Counted from the stretch's first letter, positions 6,775-16,604 are shown. The stretch is DNA of 64,000 nucleotides from Oceanisphaera profunda (GCF_002157895.1 NZ_CP021377.1:1488001-1552000), one strand, 5' to 3'. Notes: a model not told the origin generated them from the letters alone. Program-made: numbers and translations.

Positions 6775-8973
6775 ATGTCGTCATCGACAACACTTGCTTT
6801 GCTTAGAGTAGTGCTGCCCGTCCCGCTACGTCGAGAGTTTGATTATCTTTGTCCTTTGCCATTGCCCGCTCCTGGTTGTCGGGTGGCGGTGTTGTTTGGC
6901 AACCGTTCCATGACCGGCTTAGTGCTGTCTCATCCCACAGACTCCAGTATCGATTTCGCAAAAATAAAACCGATTACCGCAGTATTAGATGCCGAGCCTA
7001 TTTTAGCCGATGGCGAGCTCAAGCTACTGGCTTGGGCCGCGCAGTACTATTTATATGCCACGGGCGAAGTGTATTTTCAGGCGCTGCCCACATTACTGCG
7101 CAAAGGCGAAGCGGCCACGTATCGCAGTTCCAGTTTCTGGCACTTATTAGATAGCGAGGCCCAAGTACCCGCGCGAGCCATTAAGCAGCAGCAAGCACTC
7201 ACACTGCTACGCCAAGGGCCGTTAAGCGCCGGCGAGTTGCAGGTGCGCGGGGTAAGCAGTGCTACCTTAAACGCCTTGGCCAAAAAGCAACTGGTTGAAA
7301 AACGCGACCAAGTTCCGCAACCCCAAGATTCGCGAGACATCCCTTGGGAGATCAGCGAGCAAGACAAGCACAGGCTCACCACAGAGCAAGCCTTAGCGGT
7401 GAGTGTGATTCAAAGCGCTTTGGGTTTCAGCCCGTTTTTATTAGAGGGCATTACTGGCTCCGGCAAAACCGAAGTCTATCTACAAGTAATGGAAGCCGTG
7501 CTCAAGGCGGGATTACAAGTGCTGGTTTTGGTGCCAGAAATTGGCCTCACGCCGCAAACAATTTCCCGTTTTCAACAACGTTTTAGCCTGCCGATTTGCA
7601 CCCTGCACTCCGGCATGAACGAGCGTGAGCGACTCGACGCTTGGTTGTCCTGTGGTGATGGCAGCAGTGCCATCGTTATCGGCACTCGCTCCGCCCTGCT
7701 TACGCCCTTTGCCCGCTTAGGGCTGATTATTATCGATGAAGAACACGATACCTCTTTTAAACAACAAGAGGGTTTTCGTTATCACGCCCGCGACTTAGCG
7801 CTATTACGAGCCCATCAACTGGATATTCCCATCGTGCTGGGCTCGGCCACGCCTTGCTTTGAAAGTTTGCACAACGCCGCTCAAGGTAAATATCAGTTGT
7901 TAACCTTAAGCCAGCGCCCCGGCACTGCCACTGTCGCGGAGCATGTGTTGCTGGATAGCAAAAATGTGCAGATGCACGCTGGTTTATCGCCGCAACTGAT
8001 TGAGTTATTGGGCCAAGAGCTGAGTAAAGGCAACCAGGTGATGCTGTTTTTAAATCGCCGCGGTTATGCGCCCGCGCTTTTGTGTCATGGCTGTGGCTGG
8101 ATCGCTGATTGTGAACGCTGCGATGCCCACTTCACTTGGCACCAAAAGCCCTCGCGACTGCATTGTCATCATTGTGATCACCAGCGCCCGCTGCCGCCCG
8201 CCTGCCCCTGTTGTGGCAGTAGCCAGTTAATGGGCACTGGCCTTGGCACCGAGCAAGTCGAGCAAGCCCTCAGCGGCTTGTTTCCGCAATACGGTATTAT
8301 TCGTATCGACCGCGATAATACCCGGCGCAAAGGCAGCTTAGAGCAGCACTTAGAAGGCATTCGCAACGGCCAATATCAGATCTTAATCGGCACGCAAATG
8401 CTGGCCAAGGGCCATCACTTTCCCGATGTAACCTTAGTGGCGATGTTAGATGCGGACGGCGCCTTATTTGCCAGTGACTTTCGGGCTACCGAGCGCTTTG
8501 CTCAGCTTTATATTCAAGTGGCGGGCCGCGCTGGTCGCGCCAGTAAACCGGGCCGCGTGATACTGCAAACCCATCAGCCGGACCACGCGCTGTTGCAAGA
8601 CTTAGCCAATCAAGGTTACCGACACTTTGCCCACAGTGCGCTGCAAGAACGGCAACTGGCAAACTTGCCGCCCTTTAGTTTTCAGGCCTTGTTTCGAGCC
8701 AGAGCTACGGACGCACGCCAAGTGCAGACTTTTTTACAGCAATTGGTAGCACAGCTACAGCCGCATTTACCGGATACCGTGTTGTGCTTAGGCCCGCTAA
8801 GTGCCCAAATGGAGCGCAAAGCCGGCGAATATCGTTACCAACTATTATTACAATCGGGACAAAGGCGCGAGCTCGCCTCGGCGTGTCGGTTAGCGCTGGC
8901 TATCATCGATAAGTTGGCATCCGCCCGTAAGGTGCGTTGGTCATTGGATATAGACCCCGTCGATCTCTTTTAG
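6775..8973 (+). CDS. priA: Primosomal replication helicase PriA
   Basis: 732 residues, the standard size. Restarts stalled replication forks by recognising branched DNA and loading DnaB through PriB/DnaT. The N-terminal 3'-DNA-binding domain (1-100) precedes a helicase core with Walker A GITGSGKT (225-232) and the DEEH box (in IIIDEEHDTSF). The paired zinc-binding cysteines (CHGCGWIADCERC, then CHHCDHQRPLPPACPCCG) are inserted between the two helicase lobes, and motif VI is in QVAGRAGRASKPG. The ATG at 6775 follows GGAGGT. It is divergent from rpmE. Confidence 0.97.
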   Translation: MSSSTTLALLRVVLPVPLRREFDYLCPLPLPAPGCRVAVLFGNRSMTGLVLSHPTDSSIDFAKIKPITAVLDAEPILADGELKLLAWAAQYYLYATGEVYFQALPTLLRKGEAATYRSSSFWHLLDSEAQVPARAIKQQQALTLLRQGPLSAGELQVRGVSSATLNALAKKQLVEKRDQVPQPQDSRDIPWEISEQDKHRLTTEQALAVSVIQSALGFSPFLLEGITGSGKTEVYLQVMEAVLKAGLQVLVLVPEIGLTPQTISRFQQRFSLPICTLHSGMNERERLDAWLSCGDGSSAIVIGTRSALLTPFARLGLIIIDEEHDTSFKQQEGFRYHARDLALLRAHQLDIPIVLGSATPCFESLHNAAQGKYQLLTLSQRPGTATVAEHVLLDSKNVQMHAGLSPQLIELLGQELSKGNQVMLFLNRRGYAPALLCHGCGWIADCERCDAHFTWHQKPSRLHCHHCDHQRPLPPACPCCGSSQLMGTGLGTEQVEQALSGLFPQYGIIRIDRDNTRRKGSLEQHLEGIRNGQYQILIGTQMLAKGHHFPDVTLVAMLDADGALFASDFRATERFAQLYIQVAGRAGRASKPGRVILQTHQPDHALLQDLANQGYRHFAHSALQERQLANLPPFSFQALFRARATDARQVQTFLQQLVAQLQPHLPDTVLCLGPLSAQMERKAGEYRYQLLLQSGQRRELASACRLALAIIDKLASARKVRWSLDIDPVDLF

Positions 8974-9062
8974 AGATTGACCAGCTGTTACACTAGGCTA
9001 TTGATTAAATAACGAATAACTCGCCAGTCGCGACTAACAAGCGCCTAGCGAAATGAATATAA

Positions 9063-9081
9063 GGCGACGAGTTTCGTCGCC
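9063..9081 (+). other. Short perfect hairpin downstream of priA
   Basis: GGCGACGA, loop GTT, TCGTCGCC: an eight-pair stem with no T run, so not a standard terminator. It lies 90 bp past the priA stop and 25 bp before the large argS leader stem. Confidence 0.4.
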
Positions 9082-9105
9082 GTCAGCAAAATACTTCTGT
9101 ACTGA

Positions 9106-9207
9106 GATAACCTAGCGGGTGGTTTTTACCGGCTATTGCAGGCCTCACTTGGCCTTGGCGGTAGTTTTCTGCCCCCGATATGAGTAGAATTTCCCACCCG
9201 GGTTATC
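9106..9207 (+). ncRNA. Candidate structured 5' leader of argS
   Basis: A long-range stem closes about 100 nt. GATAACC (9106-9112) pairs with GGTTATC (9201-9207), and CGGGTGG (9116-9122) pairs with CCACCCG (9194-9200), with a 3-nt bulge between them. Inside are a nested TACCG..CGGTA stem and a GGCC-TCACTT-GGCC hairpin. It ends 32 bp before the argS ATG. No known riboswitch or T-box is recognised, so the role is open: regulated leader, or DNA palindrome. Confidence 0.45.
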
Positions 9208-9239
9208 TGTGACCTTGTCTTTAATTTGGTGAATTGACT

Positions 9240-10997
9240 ATGAAAGAACATATTCAGGCTCTACTTGAGCAAACGGTAACGACGCTACAACAGCAAGGCA
9301 AGCTGCCTGCAGACTTAGCTATTCGAGTTCAAGTAGACAGAACCAAAGACAAAAGTCACGGAGATCTCGCCACTAACCTTGCCTTATTGTTAGCAAAACC
9401 GGCGGGTCAAAACCCGCGCGTGTTAGCGCAATTGCTCATGGATAATCTGCCTGCTTCTGAGCTGGTAGCAAAAACCGAATTAGCTGGCCCTGGTTTTATT
9501 AACTTCTTCTTGGACAACGCTTGGCTAGCCCGCCAAATAGACGCCATGGTGGCGAACGACCGCGCTAATATTCCGGTTGCCGAGCACACCCAAACCGTAG
9601 TGGTGGATTATTCCGCGCCTAACGTGGCTAAAGAAATGCACGTCGGCCATTTGCGCTCCAGCGTCATTGGCGATGCGGTGGTGCGTACCTTAGAATTTTT
9701 AGGTCACAAGGTGATCCGCGCTAATCACATTGGCGATTGGGGCACCCAGTTCGGCATGTTGATTGCCCACCTTGAAGAGCTGGAAAAAGAAAACCCTGAC
9801 GTGGCCGACTCAGGTTTGGCAGATTTAGAACAGTTCTATCGCGAGTCTAAGCAAAAGTACGATGCGGACCCAGTATTTGCCGAGCGCGCCCGTAACTACG
9901 TGGTTAAGCTACAAGGCGGCGATACCTATTGTTTGGCCATGTGGCAAAAGCTGGTCGATATCACGCTGCACCATAACCAAGAAATTTATGCGCGCCTCAA
10001 CGTGTCACTTACGCCCGAGCATGTGATGGGTGAGAGCATGTATAACCCTATGCTGGCCGGCATCGTTGAAGACTTGCAAGCCAAAGGGCTAGCGGTAGAA
10101 AGCGAAGGCGCGATAGTGGTGTACTTGGACGAGTACAAGAATAAAGACGGCGATCCTATGGGCGTGATCGTGCGCAAAAGAGATGGCGGCTTTTTGTATA
10201 CCACCACCGACATCGCCTGTGCCAAATATCGCTACGAGCAGCTGCATGCGGATCGCGTGCTGTACTTTATCGACTCTCGCCAACATCAACACCTGATGCA
10301 AGCGTGGAGCATAGTGCACAAAGCCGGTTACGTGCCTGAGTCGGTGAGCCTAGAGCACCACGCCTTTGGCATGATGCTGGGCAAAGACGGTCGCCCCTTT
10401 AAAACCCGCAGCGGCGGTACCGTACGCTTGGTGGACTTGCTAGATGAAGCGCAAGAAAGAGCCACCGCCCTGCTGGCCAAAAGAGACACCGACTTCAGTG
10501 AGACAGAAAAAGCCGATATTGCCCGTCGAGTTGCCATGGGTGCGGTTAAGTATGCAGATTTGTCGAAAAGCCGCACTACCGATTACATCTTCGACTGGGA
10601 CAATATGCTGTCCTTTGAGGGCAATACCGCACCTTATTTGCAGTATGCCTACACTCGCGTGCAGTCTATTTTCCGCAAATCTGGCATTGTTAGCGACGCC
10701 AACTTGCAAGGTCAGGTGATGTTAACTGCACCGGCTGAAGAAGCCTTGGCACTAAAGCTGGTGCAGTTTAACGACACCATTAAATCAGTGGCCGATAAAG
10801 GCCTGCCGCATTTAATGTGCCTATATCTGTATGAATTATCCGGCGCCTTTATGAGCTTTTATGAAGCCTGCCCCATTAATAAAGAAGGGGTCAGCAGTGA
10901 GGAGCGCAGCAGCCGTTTACGCCTGTGTGCCGCTACCGCTAAGGTATTAGATCTCGGCTTGTCTTTGCTGGGCATCGAAACTTTGGAGCGCATGTAA
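9240..10997 (+). CDS. argS: Arginyl-tRNA synthetase
   Basis: 585 residues (E. coli 577). A class I enzyme that charges tRNA-Arg. The HIGH-type signature is [16 protein letters not shown] (HVGH at 134-137). The N-terminal tRNA-recognition domain is present, and the C-terminal DALR anticodon-binding domain ends GIETLERM. As is usual for ArgRS, there is no clear KMSKS lysine loop; FKTRSGGTV stands in that area. The track frame can start at a TTG two codons earlier, but the ATG at 9240 gives the family N-terminus [10 protein letters not shown]. Four bases separate its stop from ftsN, suggesting co-transcription. Confidence 0.97.
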   Translation: MKEHIQALLEQTVTTLQQQGKLPADLAIRVQVDRTKDKSHGDLATNLALLLAKPAGQNPRVLAQLLMDNLPASELVAKTELAGPGFINFFLDNAWLARQIDAMVANDRANIPVAEHTQTVVVDYSAPNVAKEMHVGHLRSSVIGDAVVRTLEFLGHKVIRANHIGDWGTQFGMLIAHLEELEKENPDVADSGLADLEQFYRESKQKYDADPVFAERARNYVVKLQGGDTYCLAMWQKLVDITLHHNQEIYARLNVSLTPEHVMGESMYNPMLAGIVEDLQAKGLAVESEGAIVVYLDEYKNKDGDPMGVIVRKRDGGFLYTTTDIACAKYRYEQLHADRVLYFIDSRQHQHLMQAWSIVHKAGYVPESVSLEHHAFGMMLGKDGRPFKTRSGGTVRLVDLLDEAQERATALLAKRDTDFSETEKADIARRVAMGAVKYADLSKSRTTDYIFDWDNMLSFEGNTAPYLQYAYTRVQSIFRKSGIVSDANLQGQVMLTAPAEEALALKLVQFNDTIKSVADKGLPHLMCLYLYELSGAFMSFYEACPINKEGVSSEERSSRLRLCAATAKVLDLGLSLLGIETLERM

Positions 10998-11001
10998 ATC
11001 C

Positions 11002-11598
11002 ATGGCCAAGGATTACGTGAGACGCAGTAAGCCGAAAAGCAAAACCAACACTCGGGCTAAAAAAAGCAGCGGCGGCGGTCGAGGCCGCGCCCCTGCACCG
11101 CGGCGCTTACCTATTGTACCGGTGTTATTACTGGTGATGGTCGCCGGTGCCCTAGGCTATCTGATCCACATCATTAAGGGCGCAGCCGACCAGCGCTCGG
11201 TGACGCCAACGGCTGTGGTGTCAACGAAAAACACCGCCATCGGTGCGCAAAAACCAAGCACAACACCGGTTAATCCTATCGACCAAAAACCGGTCGAGAA
11301 GTGGACGTATATTCAGCAACTGGAAAATAAAGAAGTGGTGGTGAAGCTCCCCGATGCTAAAGAGTCGACGCAGCTTTTTTTATTGCAGTGTGGCTCTTTT
11401 CGCTCTTCGGCGCAGGCCGAACAGGTCAAAGCCAAAATTGCCTTCCAAGGCTTGAGTTCTCAAGTGCGCCATTCCAGCGGCAGTTCTTGGTATCGAGTTG
11501 TATTAGGCCCCTACGACAGTAAACGCTCGGCTGAACAACATAAGCACAAATTAATTAAAGCCAAAGCCGTCGGCGATTGTGCTATCTCAAACTGGTAG
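11002..11598 (+). CDS. ftsN: Cell division protein FtsN (SPOR domain)
   Basis: 198 residues: a short basic cytoplasmic N-terminus (MAKDYVRRSKPKSKTNTRAKK), one membrane segment at about 36-58, a low-complexity periplasmic linker, and a C-terminal SPOR domain at about 122-198 (FLLQCGSFRSSAQAEQ...WYRVVLGPYDSKRSAEQ). FtsN triggers constriction in the divisome, and SPOR binds denuded septal glycan. The protein is short compared with E. coli FtsN (319), with a reduced linker. The order argS-ftsN-hslV matches other Aeromonadales and vibrios as I recall them. Confidence 0.92.
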   Translation: MAKDYVRRSKPKSKTNTRAKKSSGGGRGRAPAPRRLPIVPVLLLVMVAGALGYLIHIIKGAADQRSVTPTAVVSTKNTAIGAQKPSTTPVNPIDQKPVEKWTYIQQLENKEVVVKLPDAKESTQLFLLQCGSFRSSAQAEQVKAKIAFQGLSSQVRHSSGSSWYRVVLGPYDSKRSAEQHKHKLIKAKAVGDCAISNW

Positions 11599-11599
11599 G

Positions 11600-11628
11600 G
11601 TTGATCTTAACGCTTTTCGTCCCCATTT
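11600..11628 (+). promoter_or_regulatory. Sigma-32 (RpoH) type promoter for hslVU
   Basis: GTTGATC, a 14-bp spacer, then CCCCATTT, against the heat-shock consensus CTTGAAA-(11-16)-CCCCATNT. The -10 block is a full match and the -35 block partial. It lies 58 bp upstream of the hslV start. The hslVU operon is heat-shock controlled in E. coli, so the assignment fits. Confidence 0.65.
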
Positions 11629-11669
11629 CTGTGTAGATGACATTTTTGCCGCTTAAAGCGGCTACACAG
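11629..11669 (+). other. Stem-loop in the hslVU leader
   Basis: CTGTGTAG (11629-11636) can pair with CTACACAG (11662-11669), enclosing CCGCT-TAA-AGCGG. Read on the other strand this is GTAGCCGCTTTAAGCGGC, resembling hairpins at 18800-18845 and 50342-50382, so it may be a REP-like insertion as well as an mRNA leader structure. If transcription starts about 7 nt after the -10 block, the left arm would be only partly transcribed. Confidence 0.45.
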
Positions 11670-11685
11670 TCAAGTGAGGTTTTTA

Positions 11686-12219
11686 GTGACAACGATCGTT
11701 TCAGTCCGCCGTAATGGCAAAGTGGTTATTGGCGGCGATGGCCAAGTTTCCCTTGGTAATACCGTAATGAAGGGCAACGCCCGCAAGGTGCATCGCCTCT
11801 ATAACGGCAAGGTACTGGCAGGCTTTGCCGGTGGCACCGCCGATGCCTTTACCCTGCTGGAACGCTTTGAAGCCAAGCTGCAGGCCCACCAAGGTAACCT
11901 AGAGCGCGCCGCCGTAGAGCTCGCCAAAGACTGGCGCACCGACCGCGCCTTACGCAAATTAGAAGCCCTGTTGGCGGTCGCCGACGCCAAAAATTCCTTT
12001 ATTATCACCGGTAACGGTGACGTGGTGCAGCCCGAAGAAGACTTGATCGCGATCGGCTCCGGTGGCGCTTTTGCCCAGTCTGCCGCCCGCGCCTTATTAG
12101 AAAATACCGAATTAGATGCCAAAGAAATAGTCGAAAAAGCCCTGACTATCGCAGGCGATATCTGCGTCTTTACTAATGGTAAACACACCATAGAAGAGCT
12201 GGACTATGCCGACAAATAA
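11686..12219 (+). CDS. hslV: ATP-dependent protease subunit HslV (ClpQ)
   Basis: 177 residues, peptidase of the HslUV complex. After removal of the initiator, the N-terminus is [19 protein letters not shown], giving the catalytic Thr1 of proteasome-type N-terminal nucleophile hydrolases; GDGQ and the Lys of [11 protein letters not shown] are in place. The start is a GTG at 11686, not the in-frame GTG at 11674: only the later one exposes Thr1, and GTGAGG serves as its ribosome binding site. hslU follows after 67 bp. Confidence 0.96.
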   Translation: MTTIVSVRRNGKVVIGGDGQVSLGNTVMKGNARKVHRLYNGKVLAGFAGGTADAFTLLERFEAKLQAHQGNLERAAVELAKDWRTDRALRKLEALLAVADAKNSFIITGNGDVVQPEEDLIAIGSGGAFAQSAARALLENTELDAKEIVEKALTIAGDICVFTNGKHTIEELDYADK

Positions 12220-12286
12220 GCGCAGCAAATAAGGCAACTAATTTACTGAGGCTAGGCTCTGTCTGGCCCGCATTAAGGATTTGATA

Positions 12287-13618
12287 ATGTCTGACATGAC
12301 TCCCAGAGAAATCGTTCACGAGCTGGACCAGCATATCGTTGGCCAGTCTGATGCTAAGCGCGCTGTGGCCATTGCCCTGCGTAACCGCTGGCGTCGTATG
12401 CAGCTGCCACTGGAGCTGCGCCAAGAAGTCTCGCCAAAAAACATTCTGATGATAGGCCCCACCGGTGTGGGTAAAACCGAAATTGCTCGTCGTCTGGCCA
12501 AGCTTGCCAATGCGCCTTTCATTAAAGTGGAAGCCACTAAGTTCACGGAAGTGGGCTATGTAGGCAAAGAAGTGGACAGCATCATCCGCGATCTTACCGA
12601 TATCGCCATGAAGATGACCCGCGAACAGCAAATGAAAAAATACCAGCACCGCGCCGAAGAATCCGCCGAAGAGCGGGTATTGGATGCACTGCTGCCTAAT
12701 CCGCGCAATAGCCGCGGCGAAGAAGAAAAAGCCGACAACAGCAACAGTCGCCAGATTTTTCGTAAGAAACTGCGCGAAGGTCAGCTAGACGATAAAGAAA
12801 TTGAGATTGATGTGGCGGCACCCCAAATGGGCGTCGAGATCATGGCTCCTCCTGGCATGGAAGAAATGACCAATCAGCTGCAAGGTATGTTCCAAAACCT
12901 TTCCGCCGGCCACACCAGCAAACCGCGCAAGATGAAAATCAAAGAAGCGCTGAAATTATTAATCGAAGAAGAAGCCGCCAAGCAGCTCAATCCCGAAGAG
13001 CTAAAAGAGCAGGCGATTCATGCCGTGGAAAACCATGGCATCGTCTTTATCGATGAATTCGACAAAATTTGTAAGCGCGGTGAAAGCTCAGGCCCAGATG
13101 TGTCACGTGAGGGCGTACAACGCGACTTGCTGCCCTTGATTGAAGGCAGCAGCGTCAACACCAAACACGGCATGGTGCGCACCGACCACATGCTGTTTAT
13201 CGCCTCAGGCGCCTTTCAGGTAGCCAAGCCTTCTGACTTGATCCCTGAGTTGCAGGGCCGCTTGCCGATCCGCGTTGAATTACGCTCACTGGACACCGAT
13301 GATTTTGAACGCATCTTAACCGAGCCTAATGCCTCGCTCACCGAGCAATATAAGGCGCTGTTGGCCACCGAGAACGTGACTATCGATTTTACCAAAGCCG
13401 GTATTCGTCGCTTGGCAGAAGCCGCGTGGCGCGTGAACGAACGCACCGAGAATATCGGCGCGCGTCGCTTGCACACCATTATGGAGCGCTTGCTCGATGA
13501 ATTGTCGTTTGAAGCATCAGACAAGTCCGGTGAAAGCATCCTTATTGACGAGCATTATGTGGATCGCTACCTCGAAGACTTAATAGAAGACGAAGATTTG
13601 AGTCGGTTTATTCTCTAA
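12287..13618 (+). CDS. hslU: HslU, AAA+ unfoldase of the HslUV protease
   Basis: 443 residues, the same as in E. coli. Walker A GPTGVGKT (57-64), Walker [10 protein letters not shown] (about 252-260), an I domain between them (about 110-240), sensor residues in the C-terminal lid, and the terminal LSRFIL tail that docks into HslV to activate it. The track frame begins at a TTG two codons upstream; the ATG at 12287 after AAGGAT is the natural start. Pairs with hslV in one operon. Confidence 0.97.
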   Translation: MSDMTPREIVHELDQHIVGQSDAKRAVAIALRNRWRRMQLPLELRQEVSPKNILMIGPTGVGKTEIARRLAKLANAPFIKVEATKFTEVGYVGKEVDSIIRDLTDIAMKMTREQQMKKYQHRAEESAEERVLDALLPNPRNSRGEEEKADNSNSRQIFRKKLREGQLDDKEIEIDVAAPQMGVEIMAPPGMEEMTNQLQGMFQNLSAGHTSKPRKMKIKEALKLLIEEEAAKQLNPEELKEQAIHAVENHGIVFIDEFDKICKRGESSGPDVSREGVQRDLLPLIEGSSVNTKHGMVRTDHMLFIASGAFQVAKPSDLIPELQGRLPIRVELRSLDTDDFERILTEPNASLTEQYKALLATENVTIDFTKAGIRRLAEAAWRVNERTENIGARRLHTIMERLLDELSFEASDKSGESILIDEHYVDRYLEDLIEDEDLSRFIL

Positions 13619-13689
13619 TTTTCACTCGCAAGTTAGCGATAACTTTCAAGGCATTAAGCAGGGTGGCGCGAGCGGTAACACGATTATGA

Positions 13690-13717
13690 TTGAAAACCGC
13701 TCACGCCCCTTTATACT
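13690..13717 (+). promoter_or_regulatory. Sigma-70 promoter of rraA
   Basis: TTGAAA at 13690-13695, 16-bp spacer, TATACT at 13712-13717, placed 35 bp before the chosen rraA start. Its position argues against the earlier in-frame ATG at 13686. Confidence 0.55.
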
Positions 13718-13751
13718 TGATGCCACCTTGTTTCCAAATGTGGCTGACTTC

Positions 13752-14291
13752 ATGGAATACAATACTTCAGAATTGTGCGATACCTATATTGATATGGTGG
13801 ACGTGGTTGAACCCATGTTCTCCAGTTTTGGCGGCCGAAACTCCTTTGGCGGCTCTATCACCACCATCAAGTGTTTTGAGTCTAACGGCTTGATTAGCGA
13901 CACGGTAAAAGAAGACGGCCAAGGCCGAGTGTTGCTGATTGACGGCGGTGGCTCTTTACGTCGTGCCTTGCTTGATGCAGACATTGCCGAAACCGCAGCC
14001 GACAATGGCTGGGAAGGCATTATTTGCTATGGTTGTGTGCGCGAGGTAGATGCGCTGGAAGATCTGGATATTGGCATTCAAGCCTTGGCGTCTATCCCTG
14101 TGGGTGCGGATGCCAACGACATAGGTGAGCTGCAAGTACCGGTTAACTTTGGCGGCGTGACTTTCTTGCCCGCCGACTATGTCTATGCGGATACCACTGG
14201 GGTGATCTTATCGCCGGAACCCTTGGATATCGAAGATGAAGGCGATTACGACGGCGAGTACCACGAAAGCGAAGACGACGACCAAGCCTAA
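13752..14291 (+). CDS. rraA: Ribonuclease E activity regulator RraA
   Basis: 179 residues. Binds RNase E and its degradosome scaffold and inhibits mRNA decay. The body follows E. coli RraA closely ([63 protein letters not shown]). The start at 13752 equals the E. coli start, and a sigma-70 promoter lies in the 60 bp before it. It differs by an 18-residue acidic C-terminal tail ([19 protein letters not shown]) beyond the usual 161 residues. Its position after hslU is conserved in other gammaproteobacteria. Confidence 0.94.
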   Translation: MEYNTSELCDTYIDMVDVVEPMFSSFGGRNSFGGSITTIKCFESNGLISDTVKEDGQGRVLLIDGGGSLRRALLDADIAETAADNGWEGIICYGCVREVDALEDLDIGIQALASIPVGADANDIGELQVPVNFGGVTFLPADYVYADTTGVILSPEPLDIEDEGDYDGEYHESEDDDQA

Positions 14292-14341
14292 ACATAGTCG
14301 TAAGCTGTCAGTTAGCGATAAAAACTAACCAGAGCTAAAAC

Positions 14342-14372
14342 AAAAGGCCAACCCCATGGGGTTGGCCTTTTT
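14342..14372. terminator. Bidirectional terminator between rraA and zapB
   Basis: AAAAGGCCAACCCC, two bases, then its exact inverse GGGGTTGGCCTTTT followed by T. It is strong in both directions and separates convergent genes. Confidence 0.9.
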
Positions 14373-14457
14373 GCATGGCGCTTTATGCAACGTTGAGCAA
14401 TACAGGTCGCGATAGGTATTGCGCCTCTCGCTTTAGCCATCACTGCTCACGGCGAAA

Positions 14458-14709
14458 TTATGCGCTTTCTTCTACCTGATCAATTTTACCTAACAAGACA
14501 CGTAAACGGTCTTGCCAAGCTTCATGCTGTTGCTTGAGCTGCTGATTATCTTGCTCAAGCTGAGTATGGCTTTGCTTGAGTTGCTGATTTTCTTCGCCTA
14601 ACTGGCTGTTCAGCTCTTTTAACTCTTCAACTTCCATTTGCAGCAAATCAATAGTGTCTACGGCCGACAGTATTTTGGCTTCCAGCTTTTCTAATACATC
14701 AAAAGACAT
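14458..14709 (-). CDS. zapB: Cell division protein ZapB
   Basis: 83 residues, nearly all predicted coiled coil (heptads of Leu/Glu/Gln such as [16 protein letters not shown]). ZapB is a ZapA-bound filament protein that stabilises the FtsZ ring. The [13 protein letters not shown] start at 14709, after AGAGGTGA, matches the family N-terminus; the 30 upstream codons are not used. The C-terminal block [16 protein letters not shown] is like E. coli ERLQALLGRMEEV. It stands beside rraA as in E. coli. Confidence 0.93.
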   Translation of the reverse strand: MSFDVLEKLEAKILSAVDTIDLLQMEVEELKELNSQLGEENQQLKQSHTQLEQDNQQLKQQHEAWQDRLRVLLGKIDQVEESA

Positions 14710-14853
14710 GCATTCACCTCTAAAATAACGGTTGTCCGGCCTGCTGGCCGCTAATAGCAACGAGGATACAGCGGCATTTGCTTGACAACAAGTAGCCACT
14801 GCGTTTGCAACGCAGATTAGAGGATATTTATCTGCTCTGCGTCAATAAAAGTC

Positions 14854-15636
14854 CTAAATATTTTGGTTCATATCAAAAGAAGGCATATCGGAGCAAGGTC
14901 GCCCTACTGCACGCGCCGGCACCCCAGCCACCGTAGTGTGCGGCGGAACAGATTCTAACACCACACTGCCGGCCCCCACTTTGGCCCCACAGCCCACTTC
15001 TATATTACCCAAAATTTTTGCGCCCGCACCTATCATCACCCCTTGACGAATTTTCGGGTGTCGATCGCCGCCCGCCTTACCTGTGCCGCCTAAGGTGACA
15101 TTTTGTAAGATAGAAACGTCGTCTTCAATCACAGCTGTTTCACCCACTACAATACCGGTGGCATGGTCAAACATAATCCCTTTGCCGATGCGCGCCGCTG
15201 GGTGTACATCCACCCCAAACACCACCGAAATCTGATTTTGCAAATAGGTAGCCAAGGCGCGGCGACCATGGCGCCACAACCAATTAGCTATACGGTGACC
15301 CTGTAGCGCATGAAAGCCTTTTAGATACAAAAGCGGCGTGGAAAATAAGTCCACCGCCGGATCCCGCTCTTGAACCGCACAAATGTCGGTGGCGGCAATA
15401 TCTAAGATGCAGGGCTCTGCATCCATTACCGACTCTATCACCTCACGCAGGCTGATAGCAGGCATCACCGAGCTCTCTAGCTTATTAGCCAGAATAAAGC
15501 TCAGTGAGCACTTTAATGTCTCATGGTTGAGAATAGTCGAATAATAAAAGCTACCTAACATGGGCTCTTCTGCAATCATCCAGCGTGCTTCTTCGCGGAT
15601 GCGCAACCAAGTACTAGCTTGAATGCCGTCTTCCAT
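14854..15636 (-). CDS. cysE: Serine O-acetyltransferase CysE
   Basis: 260 residues (E. coli 273). Transfers acetyl from acetyl-CoA to serine, the first step of cysteine synthesis. The N-terminal helical SATase domain (1-130) is followed by a left-handed beta helix of hexapeptide repeats (about 137-230: HPAARIGKGIMFDHATGIVVG, then GVMIGAGAKILGNIEVG). The catalytic His is in MFDHATGIV. The C-terminal tail ends NQNI; family enzymes use a terminal Ile to dock into CysK, so the cysteine synthase complex is plausible. Same strand as fieF and zapB. Confidence 0.95.
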   Translation of the reverse strand: MEDGIQASTWLRIREEARWMIAEEPMLGSFYYSTILNHETLKCSLSFILANKLESSVMPAISLREVIESVMDAEPCILDIAATDICAVQERDPAVDLFSTPLLYLKGFHALQGHRIANWLWRHGRRALATYLQNQISVVFGVDVHPAARIGKGIMFDHATGIVVGETAVIEDDVSILQNVTLGGTGKAGGDRHPKIRQGVMIGAGAKILGNIEVGCGAKVGAGSVVLESVPPHTTVAGVPARAVGRPCSDMPSFDMNQNI

Positions 15637-15669
15637 GGGTTAAACCTTGTCTACTGTAAAAAGTGGTGT

Positions 15670-16584
15670 TCATACCCCAGCAGGGGCCAGGACCGATAAT
15701 GGGTCCATATGAATAATAATATCGGTGTGCGGAAATAGCTGCTCCAGCTTTCGCTCGGTTTGCAGAACAATCTGATGCGCTTGCACTAAGGGCAAATGAT
15801 CATCCAGCTCCAAGTGCAATTGAATAAAGCGGGTCACGCCCGATTGGCGAGTGCGCAAGTCATGCAAACCGTGCACCCCAGCGACGCTTAAACACACCTC
15901 AATAATGCGCCTTTGCTCGTCATCCGGCAACTGATGATCTAACAACATCTGTACCGCATCATAGCCAATTTGAAGCGCGCCTTTCAGGATATAGCCGCCA
16001 ATTAATAACGCAAATAACCCGTCCGCCCAATGAAAGCCTTGCCAAGCCAGACCAAGGGCCAGCAACACACCCACGTTCAATAAGATGTCTGATCGGTAGT
16101 GCAGTTGATCGGCACGGATGGCCACCGAATTGGTTTTTTTGATCACATAACTCTGATAAAGCACCAACACTAAAGTGACCAATATCGAAAACAAGATCAC
16201 GCCAATGCCAAGCCCTGCATGACTGACGGTTTGCGTGTTTAACAAGCGAGAGATACCGGTGATCATCAGGAAAATAGCCGAGGCACTAATAAACGCCGAT
16301 TGCGCCAAGCCCGCTAATGACTCCGCCTTACCATGACCAAAGCTGTGCTCTTTATCCGCCGGCATCAAGGCGTAACGAATGGCCATCAAGTTAATAAAGG
16401 AAGCACTAATATCCAACAATGAGTCGGTGAGCGAGGCCAACATACTAGCGGAGTCCGTAGAAAACCACGCCAGCAGCTTGGTCACTATCATCAGCCCCGC
16501 CGCTACCATGGCCGCCTTGGCCGCCCGCGTGACTAACCGTTCATACGTCGAGGTCTCAGAAATCACCTCATCCTTACTATTCAC
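15670..16584 (-). CDS. fieF: Cation diffusion facilitator, FieF-like (Fe2+/Zn2+ efflux)
   Basis: About 304 residues with six predicted membrane helices and a C-terminal cytoplasmic domain. Metal-site residues are in LTDSLLDI (DxxxD) and HSFGHGKAE (HxxxD-like region); VQMLLDHQLPDDE marks the CDF C-terminal domain. E. coli FieF is 300 residues. The frame opens at 16641, but AAGGAG lies just before tandem GTG codons (16587 and 16584); the second has ideal spacing and gives a length matching FieF, so it is preferred. The longer start would run through a 7-bp repeat array. Substrate (Fe, Zn, Cd) is not readable from sequence. Confidence 0.88.
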   Translation of the reverse strand: MNSKDEVISETSTYERLVTRAAKAAMVAAGLMIVTKLLAWFSTDSASMLASLTDSLLDISASFINLMAIRYALMPADKEHSFGHGKAESLAGLAQSAFISASAIFLMITGISRLLNTQTVSHAGLGIGVILFSILVTLVLVLYQSYVIKKTNSVAIRADQLHYRSDILLNVGVLLALGLAWQGFHWADGLFALLIGGYILKGALQIGYDAVQMLLDHQLPDDEQRRIIEVCLSVAGVHGLHDLRTRQSGVTRFIQLHLELDDHLPLVQAHQIVLQTERKLEQLFPHTDIIIHMDPLSVLAPAGV

Positions 16585-16604
16585 CACAAACTCCTTACCG
16601 GTTC

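Noticed and set aside
9063-9081. priA terminator
   Set aside because: A perfect hairpin but without a following T run; listed only as a hairpin.
9157-9167. ops element for RfaH (GGCGGTAGTTT)
   Set aside because: An 11-base match inside the argS leader is not enough; argS-ftsN is not an RfaH-type operon, and the match may arise from the local stem.
13686-13751. N-terminal extension of RraA
   Set aside because: The 22 codons contain a sigma-70 promoter, and the downstream ATG matches the known start of the family.
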